Shown here piece by piece: positions 36,733 through 47,513 of a DNA stretch of 64,000 bases; the first letter of the stretch is position 1; the number at the start of each line of letters is the position of its first letter. The DNA is from Burkholderia contaminans. Lineage in GTDB: Bacteria > Pseudomonadota > Gammaproteobacteria > Burkholderiales > Burkholderiaceae. A program made the translations under genes and the position numbers. The notes under the pieces were generated by a model. The model searched no databases. It was not told the origin of the DNA and was given only the letters and a program-made list of their open reading frames with translations. The DNA lies in contig NZ_CP090640.1 in the NCBI RefSeq assembly GCF_029633825.1, forward strand, positions 2,542,001 to 2,606,000, given 5' to 3'.

Positions 36733-38442
36733 TCAAGCCGGCTTGCCCCAGCTGTCGCGCAGCCCGACGATCCGGTTGAACACCGGCTTGCCCGGTTTCG
36801 AATCGACCCGATCGGCGACGAAGTAGCCGTGACGCTCGAACTGCAGGCGCGTTTCCGGTGCGATGTCGTCGTTGCCCGGTTCGATGTATGCCTGCACGAT
36901 CTTCTTCGAGTCGGGATTCAGCGCCTCGAGGAAATTCGCGCCGCCCGCGTCCGGATGCGGCTCCTTGAACAGGCGGTCGTAGATTCGCACTTCGGCCGGC
37001 TGCGCATGCTTCGCGCTGACCCAGTGGATGTTGCCCTTGACCTTGTACGTGTTCGCGCCTTCGGTGCCCGACTTGCTGTCCGGGAAGTAGTTGCAGTGCA
37101 CGGCCGTCACGTTGCCGTCGGCGTCCTTGTCGAAGCCCGTGCATTCGATCACGTAGCCGTAGCGCAGGCGCACCTTGTTGCCCGGGAACAGACGGAAATA
37201 GCCCTTCGGCGGGTTCTCGACGAAGTCCTCGCGCTCGATCCACAGCTCGCGCGAGATCGGGAACGTGCGCACGCCGCGATCCGGGTGGTGCGGGTGCACG
37301 GGCGCCGTGCACGCTTCCTCGAGGTCTTCCGGATAGTTGTCGATCACGAGCTTCAGCGGATCGAGCACGGCGACGGTACGTGCCGCCTTGTCGTCGAGGT
37401 CGTCGCGCAGCGCGCCTTCGAAGATGCTCATGTCGATCCACGAGTCGATCTTCGTCACGCCGATCCGCTCGCAGAACAGGTGGATGCTCTCCGGCGTGAA
37501 GCCGCGGCGGCGCACGCCGACGATCGTCGGCATCCGCGGGTCGTCCCAGCCGTCGACGTGCCCTTCGGTCACGAGCTGCAGCAGCTTGCGCTTGCTGGTG
37601 ATCGCGTACGTGAGGTTCAGTCGCGAGAATTCGATCTGTTGCGGCAGCGGGCGCGTGAACTTGCCGGCTTCCGCGAGTTCGTTCAGCACCCAGTCGTACA
37701 GCGGGCGGTGATCCTCGAACTCGAGCGTGCACAGCGAATGCGTGATGCCCTCGAGCGCATCCGAGATGCAGTGCGTGTAGTCGTACATCGGGTACACGCA
37801 CCATGCGTCGCCGGTGCGGTAGTGGTGCGCGTAGCGGATCCGGTAGATCACCGGGTCGCGCATGTTCATGTTCGGCGAAGCCATGTCGATCTTCGCGCGC
37901 AGCACGTGCTCGCCTTCCTTGAACTCGCCGGCCTTCATGCGGCGGAACAGGTCGAGGTTTTCTTCCGGCGTGCGATCGCGGAACGGCGACGGCTTGCCGC
38001 CTTCCGTCAGCGAGCCGCGGTTCGCGCGCATTTCATCGGCGCTCTGGCTGTCGACATAGGCCTTGCCGCGCTGGATCAGCAGCTCGGCGAACTCGTACAG
38101 CTTGTCGTAGTAGTCGCTCGCGAAGTACTGGTGATCGACCGCGTCCTTGCGCCAGTCGAAGCCGAGCCAGCGCACCGCGTCGACGATCGAATCGACGTAC
38201 TCGACGCTTTCCTTTTCCGGGTTCGTATCGTCGAAGCGCAGGTGGCACACGCCACCGTAGTCGCGCGCGACGCTGAAGTTCAGGCAGATGCTCTTCGCAT
38301 GGCCGATGTGCAGATAGCCGTTCGGCTCGGGCGGAAAGCGCGTCTCGACGCGTCCGCCCCATTTGCCGGTGCGGTTGTCGTCGTCGATGATGTTGCGGAT
38401 GAAATTGGAAGCCGCGGGGGCGTCGTTACGTTCGGTGCTCAT
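36733..38442 (-). CDS. glnS: Glutaminyl-tRNA synthetase
   Basis: Charges tRNA-Gln with glutamine. The HIGH signature is at 45-48 ([11 protein letters not shown]), and the second signature appears as TSKRK at 282-286, as is usual for GlnRS. The Rossmann core, connecting domain and two C-terminal beta-barrel anticodon domains fill 569 residues, the expected size. A single-copy enzyme; no accompanying gatB/gatC here. ATG 38442 gives the normal N-terminus ([10 protein letters not shown]). It is convergent with the NUDIX gene and monocistronic as far as the window shows. Confidence 0.97.
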   Translation of the reverse strand: MSTERNDAPAASNFIRNIIDDDNRTGKWGGRVETRFPPEPNGYLHIGHAKSICLNFSVARDYGGVCHLRFDDTNPEKESVEYVDSIVDAVRWLGFDWRKDAVDHQYFASDYYDKLYEFAELLIQRGKAYVDSQSADEMRANRGSLTEGGKPSPFRDRTPEENLDLFRRMKAGEFKEGEHVLRAKIDMASPNMNMRDPVIYRIRYAHHYRTGDAWCVYPMYDYTHCISDALEGITHSLCTLEFEDHRPLYDWVLNELAEAGKFTRPLPQQIEFSRLNLTYAITSKRKLLQLVTEGHVDGWDDPRMPTIVGVRRRGFTPESIHLFCERIGVTKIDSWIDMSIFEGALRDDLDDKAARTVAVLDPLKLVIDNYPEDLEEACTAPVHPHHPDRGVRTFPISRELWIEREDFVENPPKGYFRLFPGNKVRLRYGYVIECTGFDKDADGNVTAVHCNYFPDSKSGTEGANTYKVKGNIHWVSAKHAQPAEVRIYDRLFKEPHPDAGGANFLEALNPDSKKIVQAYIEPGNDDIAPETRLQFERHGYFVADRVDSKPGKPVFNRIVGLRDSWGKPA

Positions 38443-38690
38443 GCGGATGGCGTCAGGTTGTGTCGGCGCGCGCGTCGCGCCGGTTTAATCCCGTGATTCT
38501 ACCTGACCGGGGTCCGTCCCGCGCGGCTTGCGGCATGCCGGGGGCGGGTTTCGCCCGATTATCTCGATATTGTGTCGGCTGTAACACGACGTAAATCGGA
38601 TTGCCCGGGCCGTTTGGCGTTGCCTATGATGGCTTCACCGATTCAATGCCGCCGTTCGGGATGCCGCGCGGCGGGAGGACACTAAAAACC

Positions 38691-38900
38691 ATGATGAAAA
38701 AGACCACGTTTATCGTTCGTACCGCCGTGATCGTCGCGGCCCTGTCGCAACTCGGCGCGTGCGCCATGACGCATACGCAGCGCAATGCCGGTATCGGCGC
38801 GGCCGCGGGCGGCGCGCTCGGCTACCTGGTCACGGGCGGCCCGCTCGGCACGGTCGCCGGCGCCGCGGCAGGCGGCATCGTCGGCGCGAACGTGCGCTGA
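38691..38900 (+). CDS. OsmB-like glycine-zipper lipoprotein
   Basis: A 69-residue protein with a lipobox (LGAC, about residues 22-25 counting from ATG 38691) and then a Gly/Ala repeat region (AGIGAAAGGALGY ... GTVAGAAAGGIVGANV) typical of OsmB-type glycine-zipper lipoproteins, induced by osmotic or envelope stress. GGGAGG lies about 14 bases upstream; a second ATG three bases later is equally possible. It is divergent from glnS with 248 bp of spacer. Confidence 0.8.
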   Translation: MMKKTTFIVRTAVIVAALSQLGACAMTHTQRNAGIGAAAGGALGYLVTGGPLGTVAGAAAGGIVGANVR

Positions 38901-38916
38901 CCGCCAGACATGACGC

Positions 38917-38940
38917 AAGCCGCCTGCAAGACGGCGGCTT
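38917..38940 (+). terminator. Hairpin after the OsmB-like gene
   Basis: An 8-bp stem (AAGCCGCC and its complement) with an 8-base loop begins 16 bp after the stop. There is no T-run, so it is a weak or Rho-assisted terminator candidate. Confidence 0.5.
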
Positions 38941-39081
38941 GACGTCCGGTCGCGACGCGGCGCTCAGCGCGTCCCGACCCACGCACATCCTTCCGATATC
39001 AGACAGGCAGCATCAGGGAGGAACGGGTGTGCGACACTGCGCCGACGCACCACAACGATTTCACTCGTCGACGCACTTTCC

Positions 39082-39636
39082 ATGAGCCGTTTACCCGTTC
39101 TCGTCCTGCCGGGCTACGCCAATTCGGGCCCGCTTCACTGGCAGAGCCGCTGGGAGCGTGCCGACGCACGCTTCTCGCGCGTCGCGATGCCCGACTGGGA
39201 CCGCGCGTTCCGCAACGGCTGGTGTCTCGCGCTCGATCGCGCGGTCGAGGCCGCGCGCGGGCCGGTGCTGATTGCCGGCCACAGCCTCGGTACGCTGACC
39301 ACCGCATGGTGGGCGACGCGCTACGCGCGCCCGGCGGCGCTCGCCAAAGTGCGCGGCGCGCTGCTCGTCGCGTTGCCCGATCCCGACGGTCCCGCGTTTC
39401 CGGCTGACGCGTACGGTTTCGGGCCCGTGCCATACGAACGGCTGCCGTTTCCGACCTGCGTGGTCGCCAGCAGCGACGATCCGTATGGCTCGCTCGCGTT
39501 CGCCCGAAACTGCGCGAACGCATGGGGCAGCGCCTTCCAAGATATCGGCCCGCGCGGCCACATCAATGCGGACAGCGGGCTCGGCGACTGGCCCGAGGCG
39601 CGCGGCTGGCTCGACGCGCTCGCCCGTCGCGACTGA
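39082..39636 (+). CDS. RBBP9/YdeN family alpha/beta hydrolase
   Basis: A 184-residue compact serine hydrolase. The nucleophile elbow GHSLG (about residues 67-71), the acid in ASSDDPYGS (about 132-134) and the His in RGHINADSGLG (about 158) form the catalytic triad, in the layout of the RBBP9/YdeN family (DUF1234-type). The WQSRWE start is typical. No signal peptide; cytosolic. Substrate unknown. A possible upstream promoter region of 180 bp follows the OsmB-like gene. Confidence 0.88.
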   Translation: MSRLPVLVLPGYANSGPLHWQSRWERADARFSRVAMPDWDRAFRNGWCLALDRAVEAARGPVLIAGHSLGTLTTAWWATRYARPAALAKVRGALLVALPDPDGPAFPADAYGFGPVPYERLPFPTCVVASSDDPYGSLAFARNCANAWGSAFQDIGPRGHINADSGLGDWPEARGWLDALARRD

Positions 39637-39734
39637 CGGCTCGATCGACAGCTCGATTGATCGACCGCGCGGGGCAGGGCAGCGGTTGACGCCGATGCCA
39701 CGCGGCCCTTCTGCACCCGCGCCACCCGCCGCGT

Positions 39735-40955
39735 TCAGATTGCCTGTTTCGCCCGCAGCGTGGCGATTTTCGCGTCGTCGTAGCCGAGCATGTCGCGCAG
39801 CACGTCGTCGGTCTGCGCGCCGAGCAGCGGCGGGGCCGTGCGTGCCTCGGGCGGCGTCGCGCTCATCCGGATCGGGTTGCGCACGAGCTTCGCGTCCGCG
39901 CCGCACGGGTGCGGCAGCGACACCTGCATCCCGCGCGCGACGACCTGCTCGTTGTCGAACACCTCGTCGAGATCGTTGATCGGGCCGCACGGCACGCCGG
40001 CCGCTTCGAGCGCGCCGATCCAGTCGGCCTTGTCGCGCGCCTTCACCATCTCCGCGAGGATCGGCACCAGCGTGTCGCGGTGGCGCACGCGCGACGGATT
40101 CGTCGCGAAACGCTCGTCATCCGCCAGTTCGGGCCGGCCGCCGGCCTCGACGAACTTGCGGAACTGCCCGTCGTTGCCGACCGCGACGATGATCCACCCG
40201 TCGCGCGTCTGGAACGTCTGGTACGGCACGATGTTCGGATGCGCGTTGCCCCAGCGCACCGGCGGCTTGCCGCTCGCGAGGAAATTGGTGTTCATGTTCG
40301 CGAGCAGCGCGACCTGCACGTCGAGCAGCGCCATGTCGATGTACTGGCCTTCGCCGGTCCGGTCGCGATGCGCGAGCGCGGCGAGCACCGCGATCGTCGA
40401 GTAGAGGCCGGTCGCGAGGTCGGCGATCGCGACGCCGGCCTTCTGCGGGCCGCCGCCCGGCTCGCCGTCGCGCTCGCCGGTGATGCTCATGAAGCCGCCG
40501 ATCCCCTGGATGATGAAGTCGTAGCCCGCGCGGTGCGCGTACGGGCCGGTCTGGCCGAAGCCGGTGACCGAGCAGTAGACGAGGTCGGGCTTCACCGCAC
40601 GCAGCGAGTCGTAGTCGAGCCCGTATTTCTTCAGCTGGCCGACCTTGTAGTTCTCGAGCACGACGTCGCTCTGCGCGGCGAGCTCGCGCACGATCTGCTG
40701 GCCCTCGGGCGTGGCAATGTCGACCGTCACCGAGCGCTTGTTGCGGTTCGCCGCGAGGTAGTACGCGGCCTCGGCGGTATCCGCGCCGTCGGCGTCCTTC
40801 AGGTACGGCGGCCCCCAGTGGCGCGTGTCGTCGCCGGCGCCCGGGCGCTCGACCTTGATCACGTCCGCGCCGAAATCGGCAAGCGTCTGCGCGCACCACG
40901 GGCCCGCGAGCACGCGGGTGAGGTCCAGCACGCGGATATGGCTCAGGGCACCCAT
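39735..40955 (-). CDS. Class III CoA-transferase (CaiB/BaiF family)
   Basis: Moves CoA between carboxylic acids. The family opening LDLTRVLAGPWCAQTLADFGADVIKVE is present, and the catalytic Asp is expected in the LENYKVGQLKKYGLDY region (about 115-130). Length is 406 residues. ATG 40955 is preferred over 40976 because the AAAGGAG ribosome site sits between the two, 11 bases before 40955. It stands alone, between a hydrolase and alaS. Substrate unknown; formyl-, succinyl- or carnitine-like acids are possible. Confidence 0.9.
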   Translation of the reverse strand: MGALSHIRVLDLTRVLAGPWCAQTLADFGADVIKVERPGAGDDTRHWGPPYLKDADGADTAEAAYYLAANRNKRSVTVDIATPEGQQIVRELAAQSDVVLENYKVGQLKKYGLDYDSLRAVKPDLVYCSVTGFGQTGPYAHRAGYDFIIQGIGGFMSITGERDGEPGGGPQKAGVAIADLATGLYSTIAVLAALAHRDRTGEGQYIDMALLDVQVALLANMNTNFLASGKPPVRWGNAHPNIVPYQTFQTRDGWIIVAVGNDGQFRKFVEAGGRPELADDERFATNPSRVRHRDTLVPILAEMVKARDKADWIGALEAAGVPCGPINDLDEVFDNEQVVARGMQVSLPHPCGADAKLVRNPIRMSATPPEARTAPPLLGAQTDDVLRDMLGYDDAKIATLRAKQAI

Positions 40956-41141
40956 CGTCGAATCGTCTCCTTTCATGGCTCGCCTTGTCGGGCAAGGCCG
41001 GTTGGCATGCCGAGCATCTTAAGGCGAATCGGCCGCGCGGGTGGCCTGGCGCCCGTCATTGGCGGAAACGGGCCCCGCCCGGGCCGGCCGGATGGCCGAG
41101 CCGCTTTCCGGCGCTTTGCCCGGAAGCGGGCCCCGATCCCG

Positions 41142-41147
41142 TATAAT
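41142..41147 (+). promoter_or_regulatory. TATAAT -10 box upstream of alaS
   Basis: A consensus TATAAT lies 87 bp before the alaS ATG. The -35 side is weak (no good TTGACA at 16-18 bp), so this is a likely but incomplete sigma-70 promoter. Confidence 0.5.
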
Positions 41148-41233
41148 CGATCGTTTCCGAATCCATGCCGCCGCGCGCCCCGACAAGGGCGCCGGCGTTT
41201 GAAGCCGTCTTTGCCAGACTGTCCCCGCACGCC

Positions 41234-43858
41234 ATGAAAGCTGCCGAAATCCGCGAGAAATTCCTCAAATTCTTCGAATCGAAGGGCCACACGATCGTCC
41301 GCTCGTCGAGCCTCGTGCCCGGTAACGACCCCACGCTGATGTTCACGAACTCGGGCATGGTCCAGTTCAAGGACGTGTTCCTCGGCACGGATCCGCGTCC
41401 GTACTCGCGCGCCACGACGGCGCAGCGCAGCGTGCGCGCGGGCGGCAAGCACAACGACCTCGAGAACGTCGGCTACACGGCGCGCCACCACACGTTCTTC
41501 GAGATGCTCGGCAACTTCTCGTTCGGCGACTACTTCAAGCACGACGCGATCAAGTTCGCGTGGGAGCTGCTGACCACGGTCTACCAGCTGCCGAAGGACA
41601 AGCTGTGGGTCACGGTCTACCAGGAAGACGACGAAGCTTACGACATCTGGGCGAAGGAAGTCGGCGTGCCGACCGAGCGCATCATCCGCATCGGCGACAA
41701 CAAGGGCGCGCGCTACGCGTCGGACAACTTCTGGACGATGGGCGACACCGGCCCGTGCGGCCCGTGTACCGAAATCTTCTACGACCACGGCCCGGACGTG
41801 TGGGGCGGGCCGCCGGGGTCGCCCGAGGAAGACGGCGATCGCTACATCGAGATCTGGAACCTCGTGTTCATGCAGTTCAACCGCGACGCGCAGGGCAACA
41901 TGACGCGCCTGCCGAAGCAGTCGGTCGACACCGGCATGGGCCTCGAGCGTCTCGCCGCGGTGCTGCAGCACGTGCACAGCAACTACGAGATCGACCTGTT
42001 CCAGAACCTGATCAAGGCCGCCGCGCGCGTGACCGAAATCAGCGACCTCACGAACAACTCGCTGAAGGTGATCGCCGATCACATCCGCGCATGCTCGTTC
42101 CTGATCGTCGACGGCGTGATTCCCGGCAACGAAGGCCGCGGCTACGTGCTGCGCCGGATCGTGCGCCGCGCGATCCGCCACGGCTACAAGCTCGGCCGCA
42201 AGGGCGCGTTCTTCCACAAGCTGGTGGCCGACCTCGTCGCCGAGATGGGCACGGCCTACCCGGAGCTGAAGGAAGCCGAACAGCGCGTGACCGACGTGCT
42301 GCGCCAGGAAGAAGAGCGCTTCTTCGAGACGATCGAGCACGGCATGTCGATCCTCGAAGCCGCGCTGGCCGATGTCGAGGCGAAGGGCGGCAAGGTGCTC
42401 GACGGCGAACTCGCGTTCAAGCTGCACGACACCTACGGCTTCCCGCTCGACCTCACGGCCGACGTGTGCCGCGAGCGCGGGATGACGGTCGACGAGCCGG
42501 CATTCGACGACGCGATGGCGCGCCAGCGCGAGCAGGCCCGTGCGGCCGGCAAGTTCAAGGCCGCGCAGGGCCTCGAATACACGGGCGCGAAGACCACGTT
42601 CCACGGCTATGAGGAAATCGCGTTCGACGACGCGAAGGTCGTCGCGCTGTACGTCGACGGTTCGTCGGTCAACGAAGTGAAGACGGGCCAGGACGCGGTC
42701 GTCGTGCTCGACCACACGCCGTTCTATGCGGAATCGGGCGGCCAGGTCGGCGACCAGGGCGTGCTCGCGAACGCCGCGACGCGCTTCGCGGTGGCCGACA
42801 CGCTGAAGGTGCAGGCCGACGTGATCGGCCATCACGGCACGCTGGAGCAGGGCACGCTGAAGGTGGGCGACGTGCTGCGCGCGGAAATCGACGCGCATCG
42901 CCGCGCCCGCACGCAGCGCAACCACTCGGCCACCCACCTGATGCACAAGGCGCTGCGCGAAGTGCTCGGCGCGCACGTGCAGCAGAAGGGTTCGCTGGTC
43001 GACGCGGAAAAGACCCGTTTCGACTTCGCGCACAACGCACCGATGACCGACGACGAAATCCGTCGCGTCGAGCAGATCGTCAACGACGAAATCCTTGCGA
43101 ACGCGCCGGGCATCGTGCGCGTGATGCCGTACGACGAAGCGGTGAAGGGCGGCGCGATGGCGCTGTTCGGCGAGAAGTACGGCGATGAAGTGCGCGTGCT
43201 CGACCTCGGCTTCTCGCGCGAACTGTGCGGCGGCACGCACGTGCACCGCACCGGCGACATCGGCTTGTTCAAGATCGTCGTCGAAGGCGGCGTCGCGGCC
43301 GGCATCCGCCGCGTCGAGGCGATCACTGGCGACAACGCGGTGCGCTACGTGCAGGAACTCGACGCACGCGTGAACGAAGCCGCGGCCGCGCTGAAGGCGC
43401 AGCCGTCGGAGCTCACGCAGCGTATCGCGCAGGTGCAGGACCAGGTGAAGTCGCTCGAGAAGGAGCTGGGCGCGCTGAAGTCGAAGCTCGCATCGAGCCA
43501 GGGCGACGAGCTCGCGCAGCAGGCGGTCGAAATCGGCGGCGTGTTCGTGCTGGCCGCGACACTCGACGGCGCCGACGCGAAGACGTTGCGCGAAACGGTC
43601 GACAAGCTGAAGGACAAGCTGAAGAGCGCGGCGATCGTGCTGGCGGCCGTCGAAGGCGGCAAGGTCAGCCTGATCGCAGGCGTCACGCCCGACGCGAGCA
43701 AGAAGGTCAAGGCCGGCGAGCTCGTGAACTTCGTCGCGCAGCAGGTCGGCGGCAAGGGTGGCGGCCGTCCGGACATGGCGCAGGCAGGCGGCACCGAGCC
43801 GGCGAACCTGCCGGGCGCGCTGGCTGGCGTGAAGGGCTGGGTCGAAGAGCGGCTCTGA
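41234..43858 (+). CDS. alaS: Alanyl-tRNA synthetase
   Basis: Charges tRNA-Ala and edits mischarged Ser/Gly. The class II catalytic core ([20 protein letters not shown]) fills about residues 1-440; the editing domain has H564, H568 (HSATH) and C665, H669 (CGGTH), the four zinc ligands. A coiled-coil and DHHA1 C-terminal domain complete 874 residues. ATG 41234 gives the universal [14 protein letters not shown] start; the frame upstream is noise. A strong terminator hairpin follows at 43909. Confidence 0.98.
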   Translation: MKAAEIREKFLKFFESKGHTIVRSSSLVPGNDPTLMFTNSGMVQFKDVFLGTDPRPYSRATTAQRSVRAGGKHNDLENVGYTARHHTFFEMLGNFSFGDYFKHDAIKFAWELLTTVYQLPKDKLWVTVYQEDDEAYDIWAKEVGVPTERIIRIGDNKGARYASDNFWTMGDTGPCGPCTEIFYDHGPDVWGGPPGSPEEDGDRYIEIWNLVFMQFNRDAQGNMTRLPKQSVDTGMGLERLAAVLQHVHSNYEIDLFQNLIKAAARVTEISDLTNNSLKVIADHIRACSFLIVDGVIPGNEGRGYVLRRIVRRAIRHGYKLGRKGAFFHKLVADLVAEMGTAYPELKEAEQRVTDVLRQEEERFFETIEHGMSILEAALADVEAKGGKVLDGELAFKLHDTYGFPLDLTADVCRERGMTVDEPAFDDAMARQREQARAAGKFKAAQGLEYTGAKTTFHGYEEIAFDDAKVVALYVDGSSVNEVKTGQDAVVVLDHTPFYAESGGQVGDQGVLANAATRFAVADTLKVQADVIGHHGTLEQGTLKVGDVLRAEIDAHRRARTQRNHSATHLMHKALREVLGAHVQQKGSLVDAEKTRFDFAHNAPMTDDEIRRVEQIVNDEILANAPGIVRVMPYDEAVKGGAMALFGEKYGDEVRVLDLGFSRELCGGTHVHRTGDIGLFKIVVEGGVAAGIRRVEAITGDNAVRYVQELDARVNEAAAALKAQPSELTQRIAQVQDQVKSLEKELGALKSKLASSQGDELAQQAVEIGGVFVLAATLDGADAKTLRETVDKLKDKLKSAAIVLAAVEGGKVSLIAGVTPDASKKVKAGELVNFVAQQVGGKGGGRPDMAQAGGTEPANLPGALAGVKGWVEERL

Positions 43859-43875
43859 TCGCTCCGACCGATGTG

Positions 43876-43948
43876 ATGCCGCCCCGTTGCGGCATTGCGT
43901 GAAATGAAAGAGACCCGATCGGCATGCGCCGGTCGGGTCTTTTTGTTT
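43876..43948 (+). terminator. alaS terminator pair
   Basis: A first hairpin, ATGCCGC with its complement (43876-43895), is followed by a second with an AGACCCGA stem (43911-43940) that runs into a T5 and then a further T5 tract. The second is a clear intrinsic terminator; the first may assist. Confidence 0.85.
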
Positions 43949-43985
43949 TTGCGCGTCGATCCGGGCGGCGACGCGCGAACACGGG

Positions 43986-44900
43986 TCAGGCCGTCACGGT
44001 CACCGCGGGCTTCGTCGCATCGGCGGGCGGCCGTCCGGCTTCCGTGAGTGCATCGCGCAGCGCGGCGAGGGCAGCCGACGCATAACCCTGCCGCCACGCG
44101 AGCAGCGTATCGATACCTTCCAGTTCGGGGATCACGTGCGCGGCGATGTTGCCGGTTTCGGGCTGCAAATCGAGCACCGAACGCGGCGCGACCGCGATGC
44201 CGGCACCCGCCGCGACGCACGCGACGATCGCGTGATACGACCCGAGTTCGAGCACGCGCGCCGGCTTGACGCCGTGCCCTGCGTACCACTGCTCGACGTA
44301 CTTGCGATACGTGCAGCCGCGCTCGAACGCGATCAGCGTCGGCAGGATCACGTCGCGCGGCGTGCGCACCGGCGGGTGGCCGCGCGGCGTGAGCAGCACC
44401 AGGTCCTCGCGGAAGACCGGCACCGTCTCGAACGTGTCGGGGAGCGTCTCCGGCGCGGGCGGGCGCGCGAACAGCGCGGCGTCGATTTCGAAATCGCGCA
44501 CGCGGTCGATCAGCCAGCCCGTCGTGCCCGTCAGCAGCTCGAGCGACACGTCGGGCCATGCGTGGTGATAGCGCGCGAGCACGGTCGGCAGGCGGCTCGC
44601 CGCCGTGCTCTCCATCGTGCCGAGCCGCAGCCGCCCGCGCGGCGTGTCCTCGCGCACGGCATCGCGCGCCTCGTCGGCGAGCGCGAGCAGGCGCTCGGCA
44701 TACGGCAGCAGCGTGTGCCCGGCCGGCGTCAGCACGAGGCGGCGGCCGTCGCGCACGAACAGCGCCGCCCCGAGTTCCTCCTCGAGCTGCTTGATGCGCG
44801 TCGTGACGTTCGACTGCACGCGATTGAGCTTGGCCGCCGCGCGCGTCACGCCGTTCTCGCGCACCACGGCCCGGAAAATCGCCAGCGCCGCCAGGTCCAT
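43986..44900 (-). CDS. LysR family regulator divergent from a YbfB-type transporter
   Basis: A 304-residue LysR protein with an N-terminal winged helix (NGVTRAAAKLNRVQSNVTTRIKQLE, about residues 16-40) and a ligand-binding domain containing RGCTYRKYVEQWY, typical of the LrhA/CysB-like part of the family. Starts are separated by 123 bp from a divergent MFS transporter, the classic arrangement for a LysR controlling its neighbour. The gap has an imperfect TTCTC/GAGAA inverted pair at about 44933-44957 that could be its site. Inducer unknown. Confidence 0.9.
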   Translation of the reverse strand: MDLAALAIFRAVVRENGVTRAAAKLNRVQSNVTTRIKQLEEELGAALFVRDGRRLVLTPAGHTLLPYAERLLALADEARDAVREDTPRGRLRLGTMESTAASRLPTVLARYHHAWPDVSLELLTGTTGWLIDRVRDFEIDAALFARPPAPETLPDTFETVPVFREDLVLLTPRGHPPVRTPRDVILPTLIAFERGCTYRKYVEQWYAGHGVKPARVLELGSYHAIVACVAAGAGIAVAPRSVLDLQPETGNIAAHVIPELEGIDTLLAWRQGYASAALAALRDALTEAGRPPADATKPAVTVTA

Positions 44901-45023
44901 GATTCTCTCCGAGCGATGATTGGATTCTCAATTATTCATTTTTCGAGAACGTTTGGTCAAGCTAGGATGGAAGCATTCCGATTTCCGATCCGGCCCGCGC
45001 GTTGAACGCCGGCCCTTGCTGCC

Positions 45024-46271
45024 ATGTCCCGCTCCGATGCCCCGACCGCCGCCGCCGGCGCGCCTCCCGTCGATGATGCCGACCGCCGCGCCCGCGCGGC
45101 CGCGCTGGCCTGCATGGTCGGCCTCGCGGTCGTGCTCGGCGTCGGCCGCTTTGCGTTCACGCCCTTGTTGCCGCTGATGCTCGCGGACGGCTCGATCGGC
45201 CTGAAGGCCGGCGGCTGGCTCGCGTCGGCGAACTACGCGGGCTACTTCGTCGGCGCGGTCAGTTGCGCGGCGCTGCGGGTGGCGCCCGCGCGCATGGTGC
45301 GCGTCGGGCTCGTGGCCACCGTGCTGCTCACTGCCGCGATGGGTATCGGCCACCTGCTGCCGGTGTGGCTCGCGGTGCGCTTCGTCGCGGGCGTCGTCAG
45401 CGCATGGACGTTCGTGTTCGTGTCGCAATGGGGGCTGCGGCGGTTGGCCGAACTGCATGCGCCGGCGTGGAGCGGAGTGATCTACGCCGGGCCCGGCGTC
45501 GGCATCGTGGTGACGGGGCTGATCGGCAGCGCGCTGGCCGGCCAGCGCGCGGCGTCGGGCTGGCTCGGGTTCGCCGCGCTGTCCGCGGTGCTGTCGGTCG
45601 TGATCTGGCGCACGTTTGTGGCCGCCCCGGCGCAAGCCGTGCCGCCGCCGGGCGGTGCCGCGCCGCATGTGGCCGCCGCCACCGCGCCGAACCACGCGCA
45701 CGCGCGCCGCCATCGCGCGGACGCCGCATGGCTCGTCGTGCTGTACGGCATGCCGGGCTTCGGCTACATCATCACCGCGACGTTCCTGCCCGTGATCGCG
45801 CGCGCCGCGCTGCCGGCCGGCTCGCCATGGCCCGACCTGTTCTGGCCGATGTTCGGCGCGGCGCTGATCGTCGGCGCGATCACCGCCGCGCGACTGCCCG
45901 CGCACTGGGACAACCGGCTGCTGCTGGCGGCCGGTTGCGCGACACAGGCGCTCGGCATTGCCGCCGGCATCGTGTGGCCGAACGCGGCCGGCTTCTCGGT
46001 CGGCAGCGCGCTGCTCGGCCTGCCGTTCACCGCGATCACGCTGTTCGCGATGCGCGAGGCGCGGCGCTTGCACGGCGAGCGGGCAGCCGGGCTGATGGGC
46101 TATGCGACCGCGTCGTACGGGGTCGGGCAGATTCTCGGCCCGCTCGTCGCGGCGCCGCTGGCCGCGCGCTTCGGGTCGTTTTCGCCCGCGCTGTGGGTTG
46201 CGGTAGCCGCGCTGCTGCTGGGCGCCGCCGGCTTCGCGGCGACCGCCGCACGAGGGCGCCGGCAACCCTGA
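45024..46271 (+). CDS. YbfB/YjiJ family MFS transporter
   Basis: A 415-residue major facilitator with twelve helices; the GVGRFAFTPLLPLML opening (about residues 40-54) is the YbfB/YjiJ signature. A large cytosolic loop rich in His and Arg (about residues 200-235, HVAAATAPNHAHARRHR) lies between the two six-helix halves. Probably a proton-driven exporter of small metabolites, controlled by the divergent LysR. ATG 45024 is the natural start; other family members have similarly long charged N-termini. Confidence 0.87.
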   Translation: MSRSDAPTAAAGAPPVDDADRRARAAALACMVGLAVVLGVGRFAFTPLLPLMLADGSIGLKAGGWLASANYAGYFVGAVSCAALRVAPARMVRVGLVATVLLTAAMGIGHLLPVWLAVRFVAGVVSAWTFVFVSQWGLRRLAELHAPAWSGVIYAGPGVGIVVTGLIGSALAGQRAASGWLGFAALSAVLSVVIWRTFVAAPAQAVPPPGGAAPHVAAATAPNHAHARRHRADAAWLVVLYGMPGFGYIITATFLPVIARAALPAGSPWPDLFWPMFGAALIVGAITAARLPAHWDNRLLLAAGCATQALGIAAGIVWPNAAGFSVGSALLGLPFTAITLFAMREARRLHGERAAGLMGYATASYGVGQILGPLVAAPLAARFGSFSPALWVAVAALLLGAAGFAATAARGRRQP

Positions 46272-46392
46272 TGCCGGCGGGGCCGGATCGTCTGCGGCCC
46301 GGGCAAACTCGCTAGAATGAAGCCTTTCCCGCGCCGAGCGGGTGCGCGGGCAGCCGGCAGGCGGCCGTCCGGCGCCTGCCAGATCCCCATCG

Positions 46393-46929
46393 ATGACCAC
46401 CGCCGATTACCGCTTTTGCCCGCGCTGCGCGAGCCCGCTCACCGAGCGCGCCGATCCCGACCATGAAGGCGGCCGCATTCGCCAGGCGTGCCCCGACGAC
46501 ACCTGCGGCTATGTGCACTGGAACAACCCGCTGCCCGTCGTCGCGGCGATCGTCGAGCTCGACGGCAAGATCCTGCTCGCGCGCAACGCGGCCTGGCCCG
46601 AAGGCATGTTCGCGCTGATCACCGGCTTCCTCGAGAACGGCGAGACGCCCGAGGACGGCATCGCGCGCGAGGTCTTCGAGGAAACGGCGCTGAAGGCCGA
46701 GCACGTGTCGCTCGTCGGCGTCTACGAATTCATCCGCAAGAACGAGCTGATCATCGCGTACCACGTGCGTGCATCGGGCACGGTCGCGCTGTCGCCGGAA
46801 CTGCTCGAATACAAGCTCGTCGATCCGCCGCTGCTGCGCCCGTGGCGCGCCGGCACGGGCGTCGCGCTCGCCGACTGGATGCGTGCGCGCGGCCTCGATT
46901 TCGAGTTCGTCGACCGGCCGGGGCAGTGA
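46393..46929 (+). CDS. NUDIX hydrolase with N-terminal zinc ribbon
   Basis: A 178-residue protein. Residues 9-12 (CPRC) and 33-38 (CPDDTC) form a four-cysteine zinc ribbon, and residues about 78-100 form a full NUDIX box (GFLENGETPEDGIAREVFEETAL). This combination is seen in NudC-like and related proteins, though here the C-terminal half of NudC is not evident. It should act on a nucleotide-linked substrate such as NADH or capped RNA-type ends; the exact one is open. A TAGAAT -10-like box lies at 46313-46318, 75 bp before ATG 46393. Confidence 0.87.
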   Translation: MTTADYRFCPRCASPLTERADPDHEGGRIRQACPDDTCGYVHWNNPLPVVAAIVELDGKILLARNAAWPEGMFALITGFLENGETPEDGIAREVFEETALKAEHVSLVGVYEFIRKNELIIAYHVRASGTVALSPELLEYKLVDPPLLRPWRAGTGVALADWMRARGLDFEFVDRPGQ

Positions 46930-47068
46930 CGGGCCGGCCCGTGAGCCGCGTTGCATCCGCCGCGCCGCGAGCGATCGCGGCGCGGCGTTCCGCTTCCTGC
47001 CGGTGCGCCGTGTCCCGCGGCGGCCGCGCGTCGTCCACCACGCTTCCATCGTCCTGACCGCCATCGCC

Positions 47069-47506
47069 ATGTCCGACAAGCCGCAACCGCGTCCGCGCGA
47101 CGCCTATCGCCACTTCCTGCCGATCACGACCCGCTGGATGGACAACGACGTCTACGGGCACGTGAACAACGTCGTCTACTACAGCTACTTCGACACGGTC
47201 GTGAACGAATACCTGATCCGCGCGGGCGTGCTCGACGTCGAGCACGGGCAGACGATCGGCCTCGTGGTCGAGACGCAGTGCAACTACTTCGCGCCGCTCG
47301 TGTTCCCGCAGTCGGTCGACGCCGGGTTGCGGGTCGTGAAGCTCGGCACGTCGAGCGTGCGCTACGAGGTCGGGCTGTTCGCGCAAGGCGATGCATCGCC
47401 CGCCGCGCAGGGGCATTTCGTGCACGTGTACGTCGATCGCGGCACGCGCCGGCCGGTGCCGCTGCCCGATGCGCTGCGCGCCGCGCTCGAGCCGCTCGCG
47501 GCCTGA
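47069..47506 (+). CDS. 4-hydroxybenzoyl-CoA/YbgC-type thioesterase
   Basis: A 145-residue hotdog-fold thioesterase with the YbgC-type opening RWMDNDVYGHVNNVVYYSYFD, containing the active Asp (about residue 25) and the GHVNN turn. It would cleave an acyl-CoA. ATG 47069 starts the domain. It is eight bases from the livH start and on the same strand, so it likely shares a transcript with the branched-chain-type transporter that follows, suggesting that the imported compound is handled as a CoA thioester. Confidence 0.85.
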   Translation: MSDKPQPRPRDAYRHFLPITTRWMDNDVYGHVNNVVYYSYFDTVVNEYLIRAGVLDVEHGQTIGLVVETQCNYFAPLVFPQSVDAGLRVVKLGTSSVRYEVGLFAQGDASPAAQGHFVHVYVDRGTRRPVPLPDALRAALEPLAA

Positions 47507-47513
47507 CTGCGCG

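Noticed and set aside
39637..39734. A possible short palindrome (TCGATCGA-type) downstream of the RBBP9-like gene.
   Set aside because: Too short and without a T-run or clear stem to call a terminator.
44930..44960. A definite LysR operator in the LysR/MFS gap.
   Set aside because: The TTCTC/GAGAA pair is weak and a T-N11-A core cannot be placed with certainty, so it is only mentioned under the gene.
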